Shown: one piece after another, positions 46,901 to 54,982 of the stretch
Position numbering within the stretch: the first letter of the stretch is position 1
Layout of the letters: the number at the start of each line of letters is the position of its first letter
Assembly (NCBI GenBank): GCA_964363305.1
Contig: CAYIHX010000011.1
Location: forward strand, 20,776 to 84,775
DNA: 64,000 nt
Origin: CAYIHX01 sp964363305
GTDB taxonomy: Bacteria; Bdellovibrionota; UBA1018
Direction: 5' to 3'
The notes under the pieces: model-generated
Told to the model about the DNA's origin: nothing
The model's input: the letters and a program-made list of their open reading frames with translations, nothing else
Databases searched by the model: none
Program-made: the position numbers and the translations under genes

Positions 46901-48448
46901 GAATCCCGCGGTCATGACGACCGAGCCTTTGAGAGTGCCGTCCGTGAGAGTCAAGAGCGTCGGCGCCATCCCGAAATTCAGCATGCGCGACGGCACACTG
47001 GTTGGGGCGTAGATGCCGCTCGGTGCGACCTGCACGGCCGAGGGCAGGTCGAGATAGAGCGAGCCCGTCGGCCCGATGTGGCTCATGAGCGTGAACGGAG
47101 AGGATTCCGGCCATTGGTGAACGCCGACCGCGCCGGGCGGCGCGGAGGCGTTGCTGCTGATGTAGTGGACGTCGGGACCGAAGGTCGGGGTGAAGCGGTA
47201 CGTGTTGCCCATGGGCCCTAGCGTTGTCGTTAATCCGCCCGCGATGTAGATGCGATCGGTGGTGTCGAGGTCTCCATCGTTTACGTCACCATCGTCCGTG
47301 GGAAGCCCGAGCGCCGAGACCGGGACCGCCGCATATCCGAAGAGGGATCGAGATCCTGGAAATTTGCTGATTGTGTAAGTGCTTCCGGTCGGACCGGTCC
47401 CGGAGTCGTAGATGCTCGCGATCGACGCTGCCGTCACTTTGTTTGGCGCGCTCTGGTCCGACCAGTTCTGGGTCGTGACGTCGTAGATTTGTGTGAGGTC
47501 GGTATCGTATCCGGTCAGCCCGTCGGTCCCGGAGCCCCCGAAGATCACCACGCGCTTGAGCATCGGGTTGTACGCGGCGCTTGCGCCAGCGACGGCCTGA
47601 AAGGTCGCGGTACTGGAAGAACTGGCCAGCTGCGTGAACATCGAAATCGGGGCCGTGGTCGTGCTCGGCGCGCCGGGAGCGTCATCGCTTCCGGCTGCGC
47701 TGGCAGGCAGGGCGTCGATCTTGAGCGCGAAGACATCGCTGCGACACTCGGTCTCGTCGGTCGCGCTGTTGATGCCGCAGGCCAGTCCGGGGCCTGGAAT
47801 TCCCCCGCTGTAGGTGACGCCGTCGTAACCCGAGCCGTTGGCGCCGTTCACGCCGCCGGCGAGCAGAAGCGTGCCGCCCATGTCGGTCGGTATACCGCCG
47901 ATCGCCCCATAGTCGAAGGTCGCGCAGTTCGAGGGTGGGGGGGAGGACGGAGTCGTGGCGAGCGAGCACGAGATGGCCTGATTGGCATCAGAAGCCACGT
48001 TCGAATCCGTGAGGTCGACGGAGACGTTCTTCAGGAAGCCGGGGCGATAACTGATGTAACTGTTGAGCGGATCTTCGCTGAAGGGCACGCCTTGCTCCGT
48101 CCCGAGGGCCGCGGCATAAGGATCGGGGCCGTCATAGGTGGTCGGGTCGACTGCCGAGGCGGCGACGCTGGCGTTGGGCGTTTGCAGTTTGAACGGATGG
48201 AAATAGGTCTTGGCGTCGCCGGCGCAGGAGTTTCCGTTCGGAATCGGGCTGGAGAGGGAGAAGAAGTTCGAGTGCTTGAGCTCGATGCGGACCCCGGGTG
48301 AGCGGTCGGCCTCGGGATCGCTGAAAATTTCTTTGGGGGGCTTTTTCGGTATAGCCTTCGGGTCGGCGGCGCACGCGGAAAAGAGGAGGAGCGCGATCGT
48401 CGCCACCCCTTGCTTCGCGTGTTGTTGGTGCGCCTTCCTTCTTTGCAT
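43904..48448 (-). CDS. Giant Kelch-repeat-like lipoprotein (operon gene 2)
   Basis: The 1514-residue product has an N-terminal signal with lipobox LLFSAC (Cys26), then a Pro/Lys-rich linker. Multiple Kelch-type blades follow: repeated 'G-G-x(n)-Y/W' strands such as VVIFGGSGTDGLTG, FYLFGGQLWKDESAP, ALLFGGETALS, VFLFGGRKKSGKF, RILLVGGLAPSG and LVLVGGYRAVH. A beta-propeller (possibly two) is likely. The C-terminal 250 residues look like a separate beta-rich domain (ENLVLNLTFIALGPD, SILPIS-like strands). Such proteins can bind glycans or other proteins; galactose-oxidase-type Cu ligands were not identified. It starts 3 bp after the upstream gene, giving tight coupling. Confidence 0.85.
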   Translation of the reverse strand: MQRRKAHQQHAKQGVATIALLLFSACAADPKAIPKKPPKEIFSDPEADRSPGVRIELKHSNFFSLSSPIPNGNSCAGDAKTYFHPFKLQTPNASVAASAVDPTTYDGPDPYAAALGTEQGVPFSEDPLNSYISYRPGFLKNVSVDLTDSNVASDANQAISCSLATTPSSPPPSNCATFDYGAIGGIPTDMGGTLLLAGGVNGANGSGYDGVTYSGGIPGPGLACGINSATDETECRSDVFALKIDALPASAAGSDDAPGAPSTTTAPISMFTQLASSSSTATFQAVAGASAAYNPMLKRVVIFGGSGTDGLTGYDTDLTQIYDVTTQNWSDQSAPNKVTAASIASIYDSGTGPTGSTYTISKFPGSRSLFGYAAVPVSALGLPTDDGDVNDGDLDTTDRIYIAGGLTTTLGPMGNTYRFTPTFGPDVHYISSNASAPPGAVGVHQWPESSPFTLMSHIGPTGSLYLDLPSAVQVAPSGIYAPTSVPSRMLNFGMAPTLLTLTDGTLKGSVVMTAGFDYLWDKIGFGYPSATGAHITYGQIRVFAPISIGVGGTGPAGPLPNEVGEVMGTPTQRDQGYRLRPNDWAKPHLWSTVAYSEAFPWYGGSSLLQGASTSEFVMIGGSRCQGYLSDPTLISGDGCFSTTDTGRRFSLALNNGELIPSVATQSTPAAWTGASLAPALAGMATARGMFSTTPIIAAFGGIDDTRFASNQNASPYVYVLNLSTGLWQNILGSGGPPQLSNAAIVYSHITGKFYLFGGQLWKDESAPRAETWELTINSLTTLSVSWRQLSPTCYPSCPQARKSHRMVEVNYHNVDPTTEPDCTDANAPCSFGIFMEGGSADQLETSILGDRWMFDPTGAPSSSSSSPGPHGHWQRVDNNLPPRRLAALASYSYALPFTGQQIHRALLFGGETALSNPQQGISGDSFVAPTLGDTYLYDFAANTWNRVKLLGQGTLGTITASPFSLMSRFDRIQTYALAPLPSAFTGLATLSGSTATGLVNSNLRHFSPPPLAGATMVTRLYPMAINDSVDGTPVKPLPIPEVFLFGGRKKSGKFASVGDVWKFCTSSPGERPATSTTDPYDHAECDAYVETENENSVSPTAEYTGRWLYKTPQGRPLTAGVPGATGTPATTTADALAGSYLGAGTYNPIRDRILLVGGLAPSGAPVPAGEPDMSVTSGIALTGYNTVLEYTPPTKTYSLLAEEINGFWDEVPNCPRVDGDEPIARYGHSLSFDSLNNQLVLVGGYRAVHVDATDYQGLPLTQTVTLAGSDLSIPEVYTGTRFEAAPLAGEPAYDEIDFSASPTFPCYLWRKKSVFGNSPYIQSKGALTGSVSFAASTFIPSGGYNTGYYSLFDSACAKQGPVNTTDSSISKLLAGGVYIDLDRSKMGTTENLVLNLTFIALGPDHRRPDGANYDPSEAAQLKIHLIRTGLSLDSIQAALQPRHLQYSSLDEYPQVVDTLAVLAPPASGLRQEQVILPISASSTIDRIRIERYSGSAILIDASVFRTQPAPETSP

Positions 48449-48451
48449 CCG

Positions 48452-49501
48452 TTACATCCTGAAAAAAGTGAGAGTGTGGAGCACGACACCCACGCAGTGT
48501 GGTGAGTTCCCCGTGTTGTCGCCGTTGGAATCGCAAGTTTGCTGGAACGTCTGCCCCGAGTGGGCGGTCGTCCCCACGGGCATGCCCCAGATGCGGCTGA
48601 GCTGAACGGTGTTGATTCCGGAATCGGCCGCGAGCGGAATGATGAATTGTTTGGAACCCACCGCGGCGGCGCCGGTGGTGTTGGCAAAATCAGCGACGCC
48701 GAAGGCGGGCGGGATGAGCATCAGGTAAGGCTGGACCACCTCGTAGGCATTATGCTTCAGGAAGACGTTCCAGACGAAGTCAGCGCAGTTGGCTTGGGTG
48801 GGAGAGAAGGATCCGCCGCTGAAACAAGAGGTCGGATCGCTGGCGCTTTTGCGGAGGCCGGCGGAGGAGTACTCCAGGACGGCGAGAATATTTTCGTTGG
48901 CTCCAAGTTTTGCGCTGTCGCGACTGAAGTAGGCGCGGACGTAAACTCCGTCGTTGGGTCCGCCGTTGCCTTGGGTTGCTCCACCGTTTACGCAGTCGAA
49001 TTCGCTGACGCGAAAGAGCCCTGCCTGGGCTCCGCAAGGCGTCGCGGAATTCGTGCTCGAGGGATCGTAGTCGCAGGTTGTCGTGTTCTCGTTCGTTACA
49101 GCGAAGCGCGCGCAGTTGGAATTCGTGGCGGAGGAGTTGTCTCCGCCGCTGATGCCGATCTCCACGCCCTGCAGCCAGGACGGCCACGCGCTCGAGGTGG
49201 GTCCGCCTTGCGCGAGCAGGCTTCCGTCCGCATTGAAGATTCGCGTGGCGGTGTGGCCTGAGCCCGGCGTGACGATCGTGCCAGCGCTCGGGGCGGTGTC
49301 GAAGCTTCCGTTGGGATAGGAGTTTTTGAAGATGATTCGCGCGGCGCGCGGGCCGCTTGGAACGGAAGCGGACGTACTTGTCGTTGGGGAACTGGTCGTG
49401 GTGCTGGTCGTGAGTTGCACCTCGCCTCCAATACAGCCTGGTAACGACAGCAGCAGACCTGCCCAGAGGGTCTGGGAGAGTGAAAATTTTATTTTTGCCA
49501 T
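48452..49501 (-). CDS. Lipoprotein of unknown function (operon gene 1)
   Basis: Start at 49501 (MAKIKFSLSQ) puts Cys23 in the lipobox SLPGC; the longer frame to 49954 is rejected because the signal would be internal. The 349-residue product has a Ser/Thr tract after the lipobox (TTSTTTSSPTTSTSAS), then a beta-rich domain with Cys pairs. No family is recognised. It precedes the Kelch-like gene by 3 bp and is presumably the first gene of the four-gene lipoprotein operon. Confidence 0.7.
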   Translation of the reverse strand: MAKIKFSLSQTLWAGLLLSLPGCIGGEVQLTTSTTTSSPTTSTSASVPSGPRAARIIFKNSYPNGSFDTAPSAGTIVTPGSGHTATRIFNADGSLLAQGGPTSSAWPSWLQGVEIGISGGDNSSATNSNCARFAVTNENTTTCDYDPSSTNSATPCGAQAGLFRVSEFDCVNGGATQGNGGPNDGVYVRAYFSRDSAKLGANENILAVLEYSSAGLRKSASDPTSCFSGGSFSPTQANCADFVWNVFLKHNAYEVVQPYLMLIPPAFGVADFANTTGAAAVGSKQFIIPLAADSGINTVQLSRIWGMPVGTTAHSGQTFQQTCDSNGDNTGNSPHCVGVVLHTLTFFRM

Positions 49502-49824
49502 TACCCACGTTCTACCTGTTGAGGACGAAGGAAGCGCGCCCCAGCTGAGTTGCTGCAAGGTACGTGCGCTCCTCTCAATGAATTCGATCGTCTGTTCGTC
49601 TTTTGGACAGTCTCTCAATGCAGGTAAAGCCCCCTCTCTCTTGGGTTTATCGGCAGTTTCTGCAGGGGAGTTGACGCCTAGTCGCAGTGTCGATTCAATG
49701 ACGGTCGTTGGGTGGCTTGTGATGAAAATGGCCGGAAAGTGGCCAAAAATTGCCACTTTTTGAAATACGCCATGATTGGAGGTGGTTGAGGGGTGTTGTG
49801 GAATTGACGCTGCCCAAGGCTTGG
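49502..49824. other. Intergenic region with hairpin terminator
   Basis: No gene is supported between the first lipoprotein gene and the HNH gene. A hairpin at 49736-49761 (AAAGTGGC, 8-nt loop, GCCACTTT) followed by T-residues on the plus strand resembles a terminator, probably ending the HNH transcript in the minus direction. The promoter of the lipoprotein operon should lie in 49510-49640 but no clear motif stands out. Confidence 0.5.
49736..49761. terminator. Hairpin terminator downstream of the HNH gene
   Basis: Stem AAAGTGGC/GCCACTTT, loop CAAAAATT, with T-rich flank (TTTTTG) on the plus strand. It lies 63 bp past the HNH stop on the minus strand. Confidence 0.55.
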
Positions 49825-50937
49825 TCAGCTCGCGCCGAGCCCCTTCGCTCCATGATGCGCGCGGCATAAGATTTGGAGATTTTCCGGCGTGTTCGAGCCC
49901 CCGAAAATGAGCGATACCTGATGATCGATTTCGAGCGTCTTCGTCTCTTCGCATCGCCGTCCAGTCTGAGGGGCGCGGTACTCGCAGCGAAAGGCGCTTC
50001 GCTGGCGGACGAGGCGACGTGTCGCGGCCGGTAGGTAGGGGCGGTAGGGCGTGGGTATCGGGGGTTGAGGCGGCAAGGGTCGCGGAGTCGCCGCCTGCTG
50101 AGTCGGTAGTTGCGGGTTTGTCATCTGATCCGCCCGCTTTTGAGCGGGTTTCCGCGCGGAGGCCGGGCCTTGTCCCTGTGAGGTTCCTTGTTGGACTTGT
50201 ATTGGAACAGCGTTCCGCATTCGTCGCGCGGCGGTTTTTTCTCGCGTCCGGGCCGCTTCCCTCGAGCGAGCCCGCGCGTCCCGCCGAATCGGATCGTGTC
50301 GATTCAGAGTTTCTTCCACGGCCCAGGTGAGAAGGTCCTCGAGCGAAGCGCCGGGCTTCTTTTTGAAGTACAGTTCTCTGAGGCGTCGAAGTTTATCTTC
50401 AAACTCTTTCGCCGCTTGAAAGCGGACCTCCACCTTCGTTGGCGAAGTCGCGCGAACGAGGTCGGCAGGCGCGGTCACGCCCCTCAGCGTGACTCCTTCT
50501 TTTTCGGCGCGAACGAGAATGAGCTGTTCGGCGGCGCGTTTGCTTTGATTCTGAACTTCTCTGAAGAGCGCGCGTTTCTCTTCGGCCGGAACCGCGCGGT
50601 TTTTTTCGAGGGCTTTTATCAGCCCCTGCGTCGCGGCGACGTTGGTGAGCGTGAGCGAGCCTTGCGCCAGATGTTCTTTGATTTCGGGCGTGGAACTCAG
50701 CGCGCGAAGTGCTTGCAGTCGCCGATAGGCCGAGCCCTCTTCGTAGCCCAGGCCCTTCACTAGGAAAGCGAACAGGCTCGCAAAGCCGCGCGCCAGGTGC
50801 AGCTTTCGACGATCGATCTCTTGGAGGAATTCGAGCAGCTCGGTTAGCGCTACTTGTTCTCGTGCGCGGGCGTCGTAGGCTTTTTTCCAGAGAGCTTCGT
50901 TTGAAAGAGTGAGTGACATCTGTTTGTTGGATACCAT
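49825..50937 (-). CDS. HNH endonuclease with N-terminal helical domain
   Basis: The 370-residue protein has a 220-residue helical N-terminal region (similar to DUF222-type N-termini found before HNH domains), a basic Arg/Pro/Gln-rich linker, and a C-terminal HNH domain. The HNH pattern is CEYRAPQTGRRC, LEIDHQVSLIFGG, N-x-x-N, CRAHHGAKG, with H in EIDH, N in NTPENLQ and H in CRAHH, and four Cys that likely bind zinc. Such stand-alone proteins are widespread; some are selfish or defence-related. An alternative start Met7 is possible. Upstream lies an AT-rich 430-bp gap, which suggests transfer or a regulated promoter. Confidence 0.85.
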   Translation of the reverse strand: MVSNKQMSLTLSNEALWKKAYDARAREQVALTELLEFLQEIDRRKLHLARGFASLFAFLVKGLGYEEGSAYRRLQALRALSSTPEIKEHLAQGSLTLTNVAATQGLIKALEKNRAVPAEEKRALFREVQNQSKRAAEQLILVRAEKEGVTLRGVTAPADLVRATSPTKVEVRFQAAKEFEDKLRRLRELYFKKKPGASLEDLLTWAVEETLNRHDPIRRDARARSREAARTREKTAARRMRNAVPIQVQQGTSQGQGPASARKPAQKRADQMTNPQLPTQQAATPRPLPPQPPIPTPYRPYLPAATRRLVRQRSAFRCEYRAPQTGRRCEETKTLEIDHQVSLIFGGSNTPENLQILCRAHHGAKGLGAS

Positions 50938-51403
50938 GAATATTTTTTTAATGCTGTTTTTCTGTTGGATAATTTTAAAATAAAATCGATAAAAACACTG
51001 AAAAATAGGTACAAACTTGATATTTTCTAGTGTTTGATTTATCTGTAATTTAAATAGATCTAAAAATTTTTCGATGACTTACGCGGAGGTCTAAAGAGGC
51101 CGACAATAGAAATGGCAGGATAAATCCGAGTGTCATTGATCATGCTGAAAAGACTTTTGATCAGCTGACTTTTCAAACACCCTTCTGGAGAAGTCGCTTC
51201 GCCTCAGAGTATTCGCGCGGCCTCGCTGGCGATTTGACCAAACGGCAAATTCGCTCGCTGCGCGCGGCGCCTCGGAAAACTGCAGCCTAATGCGCCGCAG
51301 CTTGACCCTCGCCGGAAGTACGCGTTTAATTCAATAAGAACTGAAAATTATTTGTCAGAAGATCCTGTTGCGCACGCGGGTAACTCGCTCTGTGGAGGGG
51401 CAG
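50938..51403. other. AT-rich intergenic region
   Basis: About 465 bp separate the divergent HNH and pectinacetylesterase-like genes. The first 170 bp are strongly AT-rich (TTTTAAAATAAAATCGATAA and similar), unlike the surrounding GC-rich DNA. No ORF, tRNA or strong hairpin is supported. Promoters for both genes should lie here. Confidence 0.6.
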
Positions 51404-52558
51404 ATGAACCGAATGAAACAGTCATCCCGGTGGTGTGTACTTTTCTTGTCGTTGTCGCTGACCTCGGAGGCTGCGGTCGGCGCTTCCGCGTCGCAGTTCG
51501 GGGACCGTGGGGTTTTTGACGGCGTCATTCCCAGCGCGTCGCCGCGCTTCACGGCGAATGACGACGGCGCCCATCTCGAGGGAATTCCGGGCTTGGGTCA
51601 GCGCCGCGCATGGGAGCAGCTTGAGATTCCCGGCGCGACATGTGGCGACGGCAGCCCCTACTCCGTGTTCGTGAGCGCGGGCGATCCGGATAAGCTCGTA
51701 CTGAGTTTCATGGGGGGCGGTGCCTGCTGGGACGAGGCGACTTGCTATGGGCCCCTCCGGTTGACCTGGCTGGGTGGAGTTTCAAACCCGCGCGATCGGA
51801 TGGGTGGAATCTACTCCGCCGATCGGGGAAAGAGCGCCGCGGCTGACTATACGATGGTGCACTTTCCGTACTGCACCGGTGATGTGCATCTCGGACGTCA
51901 CGAGGCCCAGTATGGCGGAAAAAAAACGTTCCATGTTGGCGCTTCGAATGTCGAGAAGGCGCTGGCGCAGCTGATTGAGACCCACGTCGTCGATCCGCTG
52001 CGCGTGAGCGATCTCGCTGTTTACGGTTATTCCGCCGGTGCGATCGGCGCACTCTATCACGTCGATGGAATCAATCGGTTGTTTCCGTTCACGGCGAGGA
52101 AGACTCTCTTGAGCGACGCGCCGGGCCTTCATTTCGGCCCGCGCTTCTGGAAAAAGTTCACCCCGGCCTTGCGGCGAGATTACGCCAAGGCGATGAAGGT
52201 GATTGGTTACGATCTGAATCCCGAGTCTGGCCTCATGGGCGATCTCGTCTCTAAAGTCTGCGCTCGCTTTCCGGATTGGCAGATCGGCGTGCTGCAAGGA
52301 ACCCATGACATCGTGATGTCCGCCGTGTTCGGCGACATCACGCCCTGGGAGCATGCTCGGCAGGTGTTCGGCCCGGGGGGGCTCTGGAATGCGGGCCGTG
52401 CCGAAGGCGATAACTGCATGGTGTGGATTCCGACGACGCCGATGCACACCTTCCTCGTGGTCGATTTCTCGGCCGAGATCGAGGCTGAAGGCGCCTCCGC
52501 CTGGCTCTTTACGAGAGATCGGCTTTCGCAGCGGGGCGATCGAAGTTATCGCGACTAG
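51404..52558 (+). CDS. Pectinacetylesterase-like (Notum/PAE family) exported alpha/beta hydrolase
   Basis: Start at 51404 (MNRMKQSSRW) follows GAGGGGC. The protein has a signal sequence (LFLSLSLTSEAAVGASA). The 384-residue product has the family signature MGGGACWDEATC (oxyanion region), GYSAGAIG with the nucleophilic Ser near residue 210, DAPGLH with Asp near 238, and TPMHTF with His near 347. The oxyanion Gly-rich motif and triad fit plant pectinacetylesterases and Notum deacylases. The substrate may be an acetylated or acylated polysaccharide or peptide. The 3' end overlaps the convergent mnmA by 50 bp. Confidence 0.85.
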   Translation: MNRMKQSSRWCVLFLSLSLTSEAAVGASASQFGDRGVFDGVIPSASPRFTANDDGAHLEGIPGLGQRRAWEQLEIPGATCGDGSPYSVFVSAGDPDKLVLSFMGGGACWDEATCYGPLRLTWLGGVSNPRDRMGGIYSADRGKSAAADYTMVHFPYCTGDVHLGRHEAQYGGKKTFHVGASNVEKALAQLIETHVVDPLRVSDLAVYGYSAGAIGALYHVDGINRLFPFTARKTLLSDAPGLHFGPRFWKKFTPALRRDYAKAMKVIGYDLNPESGLMGDLVSKVCARFPDWQIGVLQGTHDIVMSAVFGDITPWEHARQVFGPGGLWNAGRAEGDNCMVWIPTTPMHTFLVVDFSAEIEAEGASAWLFTRDRLSQRGDRSYRD

Positions 52559-53732
52559 AGTCTTCGGCGCTAGCAGGAGAAAGCAGGGCGCGGGTCAATC
52601 CGTGCGCATGCCAGCCATGCTGCTCTTCCCAGAGGGTCGGACCGCGCGCGGAGATTCGACCGCCTCCGACGCATTCGTCCCCGCGATAGAAGACGATGGC
52701 TTGTCCGGGCGTGATCGCGCGCTGAGGCTCCGGGAAGTCCACGCGAGTCAGGCCATCGGTCGAGCGAGTGACAATGCACTCTTGATCGGGCTGCCGGTAT
52801 CGAACCTTCGCCGAAAGGCGGAGCCCCTCCGACGGGATGACGGGCGCCTCGCCCACCCAGCTCAGTTCCGTGGCGAGACACCAGCGGGCGAAGAGCGCCG
52901 GATGCGCCTCTCCGCGCTCGACGTATACAATGTTTCGGGCCGGATCTTTGTCGACGACGTACCAGGAAGGGCCCTCTCCACCGAGGCCGAGTCCTCGGCG
53001 TTGGCCGAGCGTATAGAAAGCTGCGCCGGTATGCCGGCCGACGCGAGTTTCATCGAGCAAGCGGAAATCGCCAGGTTTCGCCGGAACATACTGGGATAAA
53101 AATTGCCGAAACGGCCGTTCGCCGATGAAACAGATGCCGGTGCTGTCTTTTTTGGCGTGGGTCGCCAGCCCTAGGCGCGCCGCGATGGCCCGCACCTCGC
53201 TCTTCGGTAGGTGTCCGATCGGAAACAGAACCTGGTCGAGAATCGAATGGGTCAGCGTGTAGACGAAGTAGGTCTGATCTTTTTCCGGGTCGTTTCCTTT
53301 GAGAAGTTTCCAACCGAACCCGTCGGCGGAACGAATCTTCCGGCAGTAATGGCCCGTGGCCAGAAGGTCGGCGCCGAGCGCGCGCGCGTGCTTGAGGAAC
53401 AAGTTGAACTTGATTTCCCGGTTGCAGAGGATGTCCGGATTCGGCGTGAAGCCCCGTCGATAGTCTTCGATGAACGAGGCGAACACCTGATTGCGGTACT
53501 CTTTGATGAATTCGACGGTGTAGTAGGGAATGCCCAGTCGCTGGCAGACGCGCTCGACGTCGCGGTAATCTTCCTCGGCGGTGCAGGCGCCGGAATCATC
53601 GGTTTCGTCCCAGTTTTTCATGAAAATGCCGAACACTCGATAGCCCTGCGCGAGTAGCAAGGCCGCGGCCACGGAGGAGTCGACTCCTCCGGACATTCCG
53701 ACTGCGACGGTGAGGGGAGGGGGCTTTTTCAT
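52509..53732 (-). CDS. mnmA: tRNA-specific 2-thiouridylase MnmA
   Basis: MnmA thiolates U34 of tRNA-Lys, -Glu and -Gln using persulfide from a sulfur relay. The 407-residue protein has the P-loop PP-motif SGGVDSS at residues 14-20, the catalytic Cys103 (DILCNREIK), the second catalytic Cys201 (STGICFIG), and the C-terminal domains with GGGRISARGP. All catalytic residues are present. The start overlaps the stop of the upstream EEP gene by 4 bp. The last 50 bp overlap the convergent esterase gene; the final 30 residues (LSPASAEDSSRDNFDRP) look non-essential. Confidence 0.97.
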   Translation of the reverse strand: MKKPPPLTVAVGMSGGVDSSVAAALLLAQGYRVFGIFMKNWDETDDSGACTAEEDYRDVERVCQRLGIPYYTVEFIKEYRNQVFASFIEDYRRGFTPNPDILCNREIKFNLFLKHARALGADLLATGHYCRKIRSADGFGWKLLKGNDPEKDQTYFVYTLTHSILDQVLFPIGHLPKSEVRAIAARLGLATHAKKDSTGICFIGERPFRQFLSQYVPAKPGDFRLLDETRVGRHTGAAFYTLGQRRGLGLGGEGPSWYVVDKDPARNIVYVERGEAHPALFARWCLATELSWVGEAPVIPSEGLRLSAKVRYRQPDQECIVTRSTDGLTRVDFPEPQRAITPGQAIVFYRGDECVGGGRISARGPTLWEEQHGWHAHGLTRALLSPASAEDSSRDNFDRPAAKADLS

Positions 53733-54754
53733 TCAGGCGCGCTTTCTACCACGCGGGCGATGAAAAAGAGAGGGGAGTGGTCTGAACCCAGGAGGTGTGG
53801 AATTTCTGGCTGCGTGGCTGTGGCTCGCGCGCTCGTGAATACATGATCGAGGTGGAGAGGATTCAGCTGGTAGAGCAATCGCTGGGCCTCGGGCGCTTCT
53901 TCGGTGGGAAAGGTGGGAGCGTCGTCCCTCTCCGTAAAGGCATCCCGCAGGCCTGCTTGAAGGAGTCGGACGTAGTGCGGGGTGGTGAGACGGGGGGTGC
54001 CCGCGAGGCCGACCGAAGCAGGAAAGTTGAGATCACCGAAGAAAACAAAACCTTCATTTTTGTCGAGGTGAGCGCCATATCGGGCTCGGAGAGCCCGAAG
54101 GGTCGAGGAGATCTGAAAACCCATCGGATTGTTCGAGCTGAAGAGGAGGTCGTAGGCCGCAAAGAGCGCGCCTCGTTTTTTGGCAAGCGGCGCGAACGGT
54201 TGGAGGAGATGAGTCGGCACGAGCGCCAGGGGGCCACGAGGGGTTTCGAGCACGAGCCGAATCAGCGTGCGGTCGAAGTAGTTCACTTCTTGCGAGCCAT
54301 AGCGCGCGTTGGCTTCAAAACGCATCACGTAGCGCGAGGTGAGGTCGCGGCGGAATGGCTGCCAGGCCAGCGGGGCTTCGGCATCGACCTCGGCCACGGG
54401 GAGTTTGGAATAGACCCGGATGCCGCGATGTCGAATGGTGAGGCTGTAGGGGAAGAAACGATGAAAGGCGTATCGGTGTTCCAGTGTCCCCTCGACTGCG
54501 GGGCTGAGGGACGTCGTCGGCTCGTATTCGGCCAGGGCGATCACGTCGGGCGCACATGAGTCGGTTGCGATGGCTTCAAGATTTTGATTCAGGGCACTTG
54601 AATTGAGGCTGCCGAATCGGATGTTCCACCAGAAGACGCTAACGTCGCCATTCTCAGAATGGGGGCAGGTCGGCACCCAGGACGCGGGGACCTGGGCCAG
54701 CCCGAGCGAGGGAAGAAGGAAAATGAGGAGTGTGACCAGAAAAGGGATTTTCAT
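53729..54754 (-). CDS. Exported endonuclease/exonuclease/phosphatase (EEP)-fold protein
   Basis: Start at 54754 (MKIPFLVTLL) gives a signal peptide ending before QVPASW. The 341-residue product has the EEP motifs WWNIRFGS, ALAEYEP (catalytic Glu), THLLQPF, FFGDLNFP, LDHVFTS and GSDHSPLFF (final His), as in DNase I, sphingomyelinase and inositol phosphatases. All catalytic residues are present, so it is probably an active exported phosphodiesterase or nuclease. Its stop overlaps the mnmA start (ATGA), so the two are co-transcribed although functions differ. Confidence 0.85.
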   Translation of the reverse strand: MKIPFLVTLLIFLLPSLGLAQVPASWVPTCPHSENGDVSVFWWNIRFGSLNSSALNQNLEAIATDSCAPDVIALAEYEPTTSLSPAVEGTLEHRYAFHRFFPYSLTIRHRGIRVYSKLPVAEVDAEAPLAWQPFRRDLTSRYVMRFEANARYGSQEVNYFDRTLIRLVLETPRGPLALVPTHLLQPFAPLAKKRGALFAAYDLLFSSNNPMGFQISSTLRALRARYGAHLDKNEGFVFFGDLNFPASVGLAGTPRLTTPHYVRLLQAGLRDAFTERDDAPTFPTEEAPEAQRLLYQLNPLHLDHVFTSARATATQPEIPHLLGSDHSPLFFIARVVESAPE

Positions 54755-54826
54755 ATAAAACCTGACTGCGCTTATCACCTATTAAAGGCTCTCGCAAGTC
54801 TTCAGAGCCTCAGGTAAAGAGGGGGC

Positions 54827-54982
54827 ATGAACCTGAAACTCTTGAAGATTTTAACCGGTGTGTTTTGGGCCGGGACGGCAGTACTCGGCATTGCCCTGGT
54901 GGGGACGATTTTCACGGCGGTTCAGTATTATCAGGAAGAGAGTCACCCGGCGCCGGTTTCGATTCCCTTGCCCTCGAGCTAA
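54827..54982 (+). CDS. 51-residue single-pass membrane protein
   Basis: ATG (54827) is preceded by GAGGGGGC. The product MNLKLLKILTGVFWAGTAVL... has one hydrophobic helix (residues 8-30) and a short C-terminal tail (YYQEESHPAPVSIPLPSS). It is small but has a good Shine-Dalgarno and does not overlap a larger gene except for the last 4 bp with the convergent metalloprotease stop. Function unknown. Confidence 0.5.
   Translation: MNLKLLKILTGVFWAGTAVLGIALVGTIFTAVQYYQEESHPAPVSIPLPSS

Noticed and set aside
49502..49954. N-terminal extension of the first lipoprotein of the operon
   Set aside because: The extension would place the signal peptide and lipobox inside the protein.
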